Part shown: positions 56,142-64,000 of the stretch, piece after piece
Position numbering within the stretch: position 1 is the first letter of the stretch
Layout of the letters: the number at the start of each line of letters is the position of its first letter
NCBI GenBank assembly: GCA_900660155.1
Contig: CABFPE010000191.1
Coordinates: forward strand, 1,082,631-1,146,630
Source of the DNA: Hofstenia miamia
Lineage: Eukaryota; Xenacoelomorpha; Acoela; Hofsteniidae
Length of the DNA stretch: 64,000 bases
Direction of reading: 5' to 3'
Made by a program: the position numbers and the translations under genes
Notes under the pieces: generated by a model
Database searches by the model: none
What the model saw: only the letters and a program-made list of their open reading frames with translations
Told to the model about the DNA's origin: nothing

Positions 56142-58552
56142 CCTTATCCTGGGTTGATGTGCTCTGCCTAGATTTATCTTGCCCAGATTATCCTGTCCGG
56201 ACTCAGCCATAGTATGTCCTGTAAAATACACACTTTATTTTATATAAGACCTCGTATTTGATCCTATAATTAAATTGAGAATGGAATACCAAAAAATTCA
56301 AATGTTGAGAAATTAATAGATGGCTTTAGCAGAAAAAGACAAGAAAATTGGCTTGTTATATACGAGGTAAATAGCAAATATGTTTTATTTCAATTAGTTT
56401 AAGAAAACTATATGAAAAGTGAGTTTTTTTCAATCTTGCTACTATATCTATTGTTTTAATGCATAACACTTCAATTTTACTTGCTATCTATTCTTTGATT
56501 AGGTGACACAAAGTAAGAAATTGTATTGAGTACATGCTAAATTAGTATCTCATAGGAATATAATTATACAATTTATGGCACTATAGCTAAATGTTATTTC
56601 ATTTATTTTTTATTAGAATGTTACAAATGTTAACAATTATTATTTATTATTATTATACAGTAGTAAAAAATGAAGTTCAATTATTTCCTTAATACTACCA
56701 AGGACACCTAAGGCTACAGTTACACTATTTGATTGGTAGCAAGAACAGTTACAAAATGACGTCAAATCGCTAATTATCTCGGGTGGTTAGATATTTGATT
56801 CTACCAAAATGTGGCAGACCACGCGTGACCAATCTCATAGTATAATCGTAGCCAAAATATACACTGGCGTTGATTCTGAGGCGACAGAAATATAAGAATA
56901 TAAGTACTTAGAAAAACGACTACCATTTTTATTAATTTAACCATAAATGACCTATGGGGGAAAGTTGTAGAATCAAACCATTTTTTTGCACTTACTGTAT
57001 ATTTGTGAAGAGCTTAAGAGAATTTCAAAAAAAATTTTTAACAAGTAATAAAAAGTTTCCATACTGACCGAAGTGTACTTTTAAGTACGCCACCTTATTT
57101 AATAATATTGAAGTGCAAAGATGAATAAGTAAAAAATATGAAATGAACAAGTACCATATGGCTATTAAATAATGAAAAAAAATTATAGACGTCTTTTCAT
57201 CTCGTTTAAAGTGCTTTGATAGTCGCAGACATTTACAAGCTTTTACACTTTCATCAGTATGTAATGTGGTTAAACTGAATTATAGTGTATATAAAGACTG
57301 GCATCGATTTTCTAAAATTTTAGAGTGCAATTGACCAATAAAATCTCAAAAGTGTGTTGAATGACCCCACAATTTTGCTCAATACTACAATCAATTTCTG
57401 AAGTTGTGGACTTAAAAGTACATCTCGGTCACTTAAGGTTAAACAATTAATTGAAATAGTAAATGAATTACAAAAAGTTTCAGTAGTGTAAAGAAATCAA
57501 ATTTTTTCAGTGGAGAGGGTAATTTGTTTTAAAAGATGAAATGTTTAAAATATTCTTTGTTACTATAGATTCTGCCCACTAGAAACCTATAAAGATCTAC
57601 GCTTTTCTAAACAGATTATATTTAGATGTTCTTGGTACTACTATCAAAAAAGTCTGAACGTAGAGGTCATACTTGCAACATATTCTTGCTGAATTAGCTT
57701 TTCTTTATCTGATGGGATGCAATTACATCAGGCCCGGAGCCACGGGGTAGGGGGGACGAGCCCTTTACTGAAAGGTCAGGCAACCCCTCCTGGTCAAAAA
57801 AGCTAAAAGCAAAATTAACATGTAAAAATAAAATTTATTAATTCAATTGTTGTAACTTTGCTCTCAATAAGGTCTATGTTTCTATATTTTCAAAATTTTT
57901 TTGCTGAGCCACTCTCCGCTATGGTGACATACTTGATCATTTCCAGATGACCTCACACGTCAGAAAATCCCGCCCATGTATGCAGCATAAAATTAAAATG
58001 GTATATAGTATTGGAGAAAATTTAGTTTAAATTTTAAAGAAAACAGAAATTCCCATCAACCCGTCCTTCATGCGTGTCAACCTCCTTAGATCATAACGCT
58101 TGATATTGACTTGAATTATATACAATGATATATACTATTTTCCAGCAAAAATTATATAGTTATGTAAAATTAAGTTTTGGAAGTTATATAATTTTTAATA
58201 AAGAATACATGCAAGTCTTGTGGAATGCAATTTTGTCACAATAAAGAAGGGCTTGAAACTCACAATACAATAGCAGGGACTAGGCATTTATTATTTCTGT
58301 GGAAGAAAGATACGGCCAATGTAACACGACTTCCAAAATGCAGGGTTTGTTTTGTTTGAATCTATAATGGTTCAGCAATACAGTTCGCGAAAATGTGATA
58401 ATTGATTTACCCTTTTAACTGGATTATCAAACAGCCCTATGCATGTATATACATGTAATTAGATTCACAAAGAGCAAGATTGCAAAATAGAGCAGACGTT
58501 TTTATATAAATTGTTGCATAGACCATTAGCGCCGAAAGTGGGGTGACAGGGG
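56142..58552. other. noncoding with one GC-rich repeat end
   Basis: AT-rich, no gene seen. 57728-57800 (AGGCCCGGAGCCACGGGGTA and CCCCTCCTGGTC) resembles the end of a short DNA element of the kind found elsewhere here, but the partner end was not identified. Confidence 0.45.
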
Positions 58553-59255
58553 CAGAGTGGAATCGGGTTCAGGTAGGATCGGGTCGGGTTCGGATTGAGT
58601 TTTTGAAAGCAAAACGTGTTAAGTTCGGGTGGAAAAATTTTTTTCATAGTGTTAAATAATAATAGTAATGTAATTTTTTGTGATCATTTTAATGTGTATA
58701 ATGGCAAGGACATTTCAACTTGGTGTTAGATTATTTACCGAACAAAAATTGGATTAAAAGGGACTAACTCGTATCAGCACGTTTATAATGCTAAGAAAAT
58801 GATTGCTAATTCTAAAAGTAAACTAATCAGCAGTACGAATGACTTGAACAAAAGGTTTTGGATTTATAGACATTGTATAATGCATCTGCTAGTATTTCAG
58901 TTTGTCATGAATGAAATATTTCCTGAAATAAAAAGATTTCCATCTCGATTTGTTTTAATGAGGCACCTGGTCAATCTAAGAGAGACTTCTTTTCTTGTGC
59001 GCTTAGTGTGATTGAAAGACGCTTCCCACGGACAGCTGACACTATAGAAGCCTTGGAAATACTAAATTCTTTTTCATAACATCAAAAAATAAATTTTAAA
59101 TACTTATTTAAAGAATTATAATTTTTATCAATTTAATACTTGATTTTTGAAGTTCGGACTGAAATCGGAGTGAAATCTGGTTAAAATTTTTATTTCGGGT
59201 TTGGGTTGAGCAAATCGGGTTCGGGTTTTAAAATTTCAACCAGATTCCACCTTTG
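58553..59255. mobile_element. hAT element remnant with near-perfect 8-bp target duplication
   Basis: Left end CAGAGTGGAATCGGGTT; the reverse complement of the right end is CAAAGGTGGAATCTGGTT. Flanks GACAGGGG (58545-58552) and GACAGAGG (59256-59263) match at 7 of 8. Subterminal GGGTTCGGGT-type repeats occur at both ends. The interior (58799-59080, +) has a decayed frame ending RTADTIEALEILNSFS, which resembles the very end of hAT transposases (RL.PETIEAL..L.S), so this may be a deleted autonomous copy rather than a pure MITE. Confidence 0.75.
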
Positions 59256-59263
59256 GACAGAGG

Positions 59264-60579
59264 TGGCGACCACCACCTCAATATTGTAGGTTTACCTAAA
59301 ACTCATGCTAACAAAATTCAGACAGATCCAGGTTTTATCGAATGTTAGCATCTAAAACACAAAAATATGAATCTTGAAATCAATATAATGATATGCTTTA
59401 TTTTGAATTACATGGTGTTATAATTCAAAAAACATGCAAGAAATCGCGAATTGCCAGTTCTCAATGCCATAGTCTTGAGAAGAGGTGGCAGATATTGCAA
59501 ACCATCTATTGCTTAGCTGAAAAAAGTTAGTTTTTGACTATAAAATCATTCGTATAATTGTTAATAGCAAACTTCTCAGGAATTCTTTTCATATTTGATC
59601 CTTCTCTAAAAATATTAAATGTTCATAGATCACAAACCACCTCTCAATATTGCTTTTCAAGTATTTGGATAGTCTTTCAAAAAAAATAGATATCTTCTTC
59701 TTGTTTAGACCTACTGAATCCTTGATTATTAGTAATAAGATAAATTTAAAGGTTTCCTAAGGAAAACAAAATTTTAATTATAAAATAGTTACTATTTTAA
59801 TAGAATTCCGGAAGGAAAAATTTTTGCACATCATCACATGGTAGCACAATAAAATATCTGTCAATAAATCCCATATTTCTACATTTAGTAATATGCTTGG
59901 AGTCATTGTTCGAAAATGTAAGCAAAATGTTTTGTATTTTAAATATCACTACTGATCAGTTTTCAAGTCGAGTTCATTATAGACAATTCTTTTGATTCTT
60001 CAAATGAACAATCTTAAAATATTATTTAAGCTATTTAATTAAAATACAGATAATTAGAAAACAGTTATTGAACCAAATATAAATTTTACCAATTTTATAT
60101 ACATGTGCAATAATGGATACATATTTTCATAACTAACTTAATCTATAAAACCCGCACACACACAGTTTTCAAATATTTGATGGAAGAATTGCATGAAAAT
60201 ATAAATATTAAATTCAATGTGAACTATGACGACTTCACAGTATAAAGAAAAAACCCATCTCTAAATTTATGTTCTGAGAAATTCAGTGTTAGTAATTTCA
60301 ATGACCATTAACCATACATACACATTTGTAAATCCAATCCTCATGTTCTAAGCTAAGTCAGTCATACACAACCTATGTCTACCCTCAATTATGCAAAGTT
60401 TCTTGGAAAAATATAAACATAGACAAGGACTAACGCCGTTGATTTTACTTTAAAAATGTATTTTAATGATAAAAACCATTCCAAATTTTGCAGAAATAGC
60501 TGATTTCTAATGATTTCTTGAAAGAATTTAGAAAAAATTATCTAAACAGTATTTAGCTGGCTCCCGGAATGATACATAA
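59264..60579. other. AT-rich noncoding stretch
   Basis: No open frame, repeat end or RNA gene recognised. Confidence 0.6.
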
Positions 60580-61660
60580 TATAGCTCAGGTCAAAAAAAG
60601 TGAGAAGCAGAATGTTTTCAATCTCTTAGCAACAAAAACACAAACAATAACTATATATATATATATATATATATATCGATAGCAAGTTAACTTTTCTAAA
60701 GGTTTTTGTAAAAGAAATAAGACATTGCCTCCAGGGTGAACACATTTCAAAAATATGTCTATAATTGAGTCCATCAAATTCCTCTGCATTCTCTTGCTAA
60801 TTTTCTTTGGACTCCAGCAAATATTGCTTCAGTTTTTGCAAATTTTTGGATTTTTCTTTCTCCCATCGCCCTTCATGATCCCCAAACATTTTCTATAGGT
60901 GAAAGGTCCGGTAAGTTGGCAGGCTACTGCAAAATTTGCAGATTTTTTCTCTGAAGAAATTTGGGTGGTATGCTTTGAAGCATTGGGAGGGGGTGCCCAT
61001 CTTGGTAAAGATCTATCCAGTGCGACAAAACCTGTCCGCAAATGGGATAAACTTCCAAAATATCAATATACTTTGACCTGTCTACAGTATCTCCTTCTAC
61101 AATTTTCAGGTAAAAACATTTATAGCTCAAAGCACCCTAAACCATGCATTTTTGGGAAAATTTTGGGAGATGGCTGTTCTAGACAAATTAGACATGTTGT
61201 TGCTATGCAGCTGGAACATAGACTCATCAGTTATGAAATCATTTCTGGAAAATCCATCCATGTTTATCAGAAGCTAACCTGGTCTTCTTGCAGTTTTTTT
61301 GTCAGTCATGGCACTTTTTTCTCAACGTTTTTTTTTTGCAGATCCCTGTCTTTAAAAGTGCTTTGTGCACTGTTGAGACATAACTTTGTTATTGGCTTCT
61401 TCAAACTTTGACTTCAAATGAGAAGTTGACTTCAATGGGATTTGTAAAGCAATTTTGACAAAACTTTTCCGTTCATTTCCAGTCAATTTGCGGTGTCGCC
61501 CAATTCCTTTCTTCCTTTTTAGCGTGTTCGTTTCTGTCAATTTTTTGAAGTTTCTGTAGAATGTTTCAGAGTTCATACTCGATATCTTGAGTAAATTTTT
61601 ACGGTCTGGGGTTCCAGTAGAGTAAAGATATTGCAGAACGCTTTTTGCAAGCCCCTATAG
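60580..61660 (-). pseudogene. Tc1-like transposase pseudogene
   Basis: On the minus strand from 61576: MNSETFYRNFKKLTETNTLK, then GIGRHRKLTGNERKSFVKIA (the bipartite DNA-binding domain with the GR-RKLT hook). Further on come DRSKYIDIL (60924-61130 frame) and QRNLMDSIIDIFLKCVHPGG near 60740-60790, which matches the C-terminal NL(V/M)DS(M/I)...GG end of Tc1 transposases. The catalytic region is scattered over several frames with stops. The + strand open frame at 60899-61411 is only its antisense shadow. The left end near 60590 reads CAGGTCAAAAAAAGTGAGAA; the right terminus was not located. A TA run (60652-60676) interrupts the 3' part. Confidence 0.7.
60652..60676. repeat. (TA)n microsatellite
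   Basis: TA run inside the Tc1 remnant. Confidence 0.95.
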
Positions 61661-62260
61661 GAATAAATTTCTGAGAAAAGGGTGGTAAAACAATACAGAA
61701 ATATTTTTAGGAGTAACATTTAATTGTTACCTTTATTCAATTTATCTCTCAAATCTTTTCATAGTTATTTCATAATTCAAAAAATGAATTTGTTTTCGTT
61801 TAGTTGGCTCTTCCATGATAAAAAGATCTAGGGGTTAGGGATAGATTATAATTGTTGAAAAATTTGGATATTTTGTGTAAATATTTGGGTGAGGAAGAGA
61901 TAGCGCAAAAGTACAACGTTGGCATCTGGCCAAAGATCTGCTATGCCAATTTTTAAAGTCGAATTGTAATTTAGTAGCATGGAAATCCTTCGACCATATG
62001 CGCACAAATTAAAAATAAAGCAAACGAAGCAAATATACATTGGTTTAGCTTTTCAATGAGTCAATAACGTAACGCGCAATTCGTTTTAAGCGAGAGTCTA
62101 ATTTCAATTAAAACATTCAACCGCCGACTGCGTATTACATAGCATTCTAAATTTGTGTTTAAACACGCACATTCTGCTTTACGTCATTGTTTTATCAATT
62201 GGTCACAAATAGACTTGGCAGCTAATTGGTATTTGTTTCAAGTGGCCCATTTGCGTTACA
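61661..62260. other. noncoding, 5' flank of the stomatin gene
   Basis: AT-rich. The 200 bases before the stomatin start are somewhat GC-richer (TCAATAACGTAACGCGCAAT) and should contain its promoter and leader. No TATA or initiator can be fixed. Confidence 0.5.
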
Positions 62261-62282
62261 ATGGCAAGAGATACATACACAG
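62261..62282 (+). CDS. stomatin gene, first coding exon (short)
   Basis: ATG begins a seven-codon frame (MARDTYT plus one base) ending at a clear donor, G|GTAACT. The leftover G joins the AG at the start of 62784 to give Glu, so the protein starts MARDTYTEHTDDQEVSRGF. The matching phase, the short polar N-terminus expected of stomatins and a position 0.5 kb upstream support the assignment. With so short an exon, an alternative upstream start is possible. Confidence 0.7.
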
Positions 62283-62398
62283 GTAACTCATTTCCTTCTT
62301 TGACATTTTTGTTTACTATATATCAGGTATTGACGAATACTATGATTGTCAAGTATCGAGTATTTCACGTATTTGGCCTAACTCAAATGCGTATTTGA

Positions 62399-62399
62399 A

Positions 62400-62438
<39 letters not shown>
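62399..62438. repeat. (TA)n microsatellite in the first stomatin intron
   Basis: Pure TA run. Confidence 0.95.
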
Positions 62439-62440
<2 letters not shown>

Positions 62441-62783
62441 TCCCTTGAACTTGAAGGAACTCCAACTTGACAGTTTTTTTGGTCACACAGTCATGTACAA
62501 AACAAGTAGGCATTCAAACTCCCGTTTTCATTTACTTGAAATAAAAAGAATAAAAAACCATTGTTAGACATTTTCTTTCCCTCCTCGTTTAAAACACTTG
62601 TTTAAAACAGTGCTACCCTGAAGTGAACACATAAATGGAAGTCCAACCAAATTACCATGGTAATATAAATGTGGAGTTCATCCATTTCAACGCCATTTGA
62701 GTTACTTAATTTCCTTCACAATATAATATTTAATATCGATTTACGTCATATTTTTTTAGAAACATCGTGACTTTTATTTTAGA

Positions 62784-62968
62784 GCACACTGATGATCAAG
62801 AAGTGAGCAGAGGATTCTGCGATATCATTCTTATTATCTTCTCATGTCTGATTATTTTTTGTACTTTACCTTTTTCTCTCTTTCTCGCCATCAAAATAGT
62901 TCAAGAATATGAAAGAGCTGTCATTTTCAGACTTGGTCGCATTCTAGGAGGTGGGGGCAAAGGACCAG
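62784..62968 (+). CDS. stomatin gene, second coding exon (membrane hairpin and start of SPFH domain)
   Basis: The exon follows acceptor CTTTTATTTTAG and ends before donor GTACAT (62969). It encodes a polar stretch, then the hydrophobic intramembrane hairpin (CDIILIIFSCLIIFCTLPFS), then KIVQEYERAVIFRLGRILGG and GGKGPG. The (Y)ERA(V/I)IFRLGRI signature followed by (A/G)KGPG is diagnostic of the stomatin/prohibitin (SPFH) family, stomatin branch. Human stomatin reads IIKEYERAIIFRLGRILQGG. Stomatins are inner-leaflet membrane scaffold proteins that oligomerise and modulate ion channels. The exon ends in phase 1 within the final Gly, matching KGPG|LFF of relatives. The remaining exons lie beyond the right edge. 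Confidence 0.92.
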
Positions 62969-64000
62969 GTACATTTTCAAAATTAACATCCGTTACCTTC
63001 ATAAGACTGTTAAAAACTTGTTTTCTTAACATAAAAACACCGCTTGAAAATAAGGAGTTTGAACTTGCAAATTATTGTGGTTTTAAGAAAAATTATTATT
63101 GCATTTTTATCAGATGTGCCCCCTTATCAGTTTGATTCTACTATTATGCAAATGAATTTCTTTAACCCTTCTTCTATTATTGAGGCGATCTAATCGCCAT
63201 CAAGCCCTTAGCTTGCTTTTGCAAATTATGGGGGCCCCTGCGAAGTTCAATAAATTAATCATAGTTTTACTCATGTGAAATAGTTTCGCACTTTTTCATT
63301 GAATTTTTAATAGAATGGCATTAGTATTTGATGTATTTTAACTAAAATATATTCACTCTAATTTAATTACAGAATATTAGAATTAATACTATGGAGTTTT
63401 TGCATCCAGGATGCCTGGAGGAAGGTGGCCAAGTGACCCAACAGGAAGGGCCATGCACCCTACCCCTGAGCCACGGCCCTGATGCCCATGGGAACAGCAA
63501 CCACCCTGAAATATTTTTTTATGAAAACCGTGCGAATCCCATCCAGATGCGACGTAGGGGGGGTTCTGACTTTATAAGGGCAAAGAAGAAGGGGACAATT
63601 CTCTATTTTGGGTTATATATGACGAAAACAAATAAACCATAATTCCACCCTAACCGACACCTAACCTTACCCGAAATAGGATACTCGACCCTATGATTTC
63701 TTGTAAGTTAAGTTCATTTTAATATTCATGAATGTAAATTGTATTTGTAAGCCCGTATTTATGAGCTTGAAAATTTCGCAGATCCTCTGTTACAGAATGG
63801 GAACCCTGTCGGTTCGAATTGCGAGCCATACCTAAATTATTTTAGTGCTTCTAGGAGCTTCTTTTATGCTAGTTCTAACCTCTAACACAAACTATGATTG
63901 TAATTTGAGCCAGCCCGGCCAGCAGCCCATGTATTTTATCAAAAGTTTACCATATCTGGCCCCACCACCCATACTTTCTTTACCTTAGCCCGCATTGGAC
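62969..64000. other. second stomatin intron with repeat debris
   Basis: No further stomatin exon was found before the window ends. The intron has a GC-richer patch at 63180-63240 and the SINE-like patch at 63400-63570. Confidence 0.55.
63400..63570 (-). mobile_element. SINE-like GC-rich patch with tRNA A-box resemblance
   Basis: On the minus strand the stretch near 63450-63475 reads GTGGCTCAGGGGTAGGGTGC, close to a tRNA A-box region (TGGCTCAGnGGTAGAGC). No good B box follows at the usual distance, so this is either a decayed tRNA-derived SINE or a coincidence. Separately, GGTTCGAATT at 63810-63820 (+) resembles a B box without a convincing A box upstream. Confidence 0.3.

Noticed and set aside
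60899-61411. 170-codon + strand frame
   Set aside because: It is the antisense of the minus-strand Tc1 transposase remnant, whose motifs are recognisable.
63810-63820. tRNA gene suggested by GGTTCGAATT
   Set aside because: No A box, acceptor stem or anticodon arm can be folded around it.

Overview
The window is AT-rich, intron-containing animal DNA, roughly two thirds A+T by eye. It is dotted with long (TA)n runs, packed with DNA-transposon and LINE debris, and holds several single-N scaffold joins plus one 470-base N gap. The strongest clue to the organism is a three-exon fragment of an Ikaros-family (IKZF) zinc-finger gene with the chordate-type C-terminal dimerisation fingers. An invertebrate deuterostome such as a tunicate is my best guess, but this is inference and other invertebrates are not excluded.

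Host genes. (1) A possible terminal exon of an unrecognised gene (5812-6201, +). (2) An Ikaros-like gene (+): exons 19822-20066, 26899-27204 and 29685-30236, with matching intron phases and the stop codon in the window; the 5' exons were not found. (3) A terminal exon of an unrecognised gene (36287-36666, -). (4) A complete intronless gene for a p62/sequestosome-1-like autophagy receptor (41016-42116, +), with PB1 and UBA domains, no ZZ finger and a duplicated central module. (5) The first two exons of a stomatin gene (62261-62282 and 62784-62968, +), which runs off the right end. I see no functional link between these genes.

Mobile DNA. hAT-type short elements with intact or near-intact 8-bp target duplications lie at 9698-10345 (with a second one nested at 10039-10280), 42819-43163 and 58553-59255. 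Degraded or partial relatives occur at 14846, 18101, 22118, 25237 and 39570. TTAA-flanked (piggyBac-type) short elements lie at 10671-10870 and 53702-54593. Tc1/mariner remnants lie at 15043-15731 (running into the gap), 31969-33277 and about 60580-61660. hAT transposase pieces lie at about 33540-34130 and 37730-38007. LINE pieces lie at about 10940-11493, 47600-48276 (-), 48440-49553 and 49640-52000. A 21/18-bp minisatellite with higher-order structure covers 52401-52838 and 54598-56141, split by TTAA-element copies.

Assembly caveat. Large near-identical duplications (2.1 kb at 1086/3186; 3.1 kb at 20144/23264 with a third 457-bp piece at 28035; 562 bp at 37780/39007; about 160 bp at 5296/7979) all abut single N characters, often beside (TA)n. 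They look like unmerged overlaps, alternative haplotypes or gap-fill patches rather than real tandem duplications. Most of the rest is AT-rich sequence in which I see nothing.
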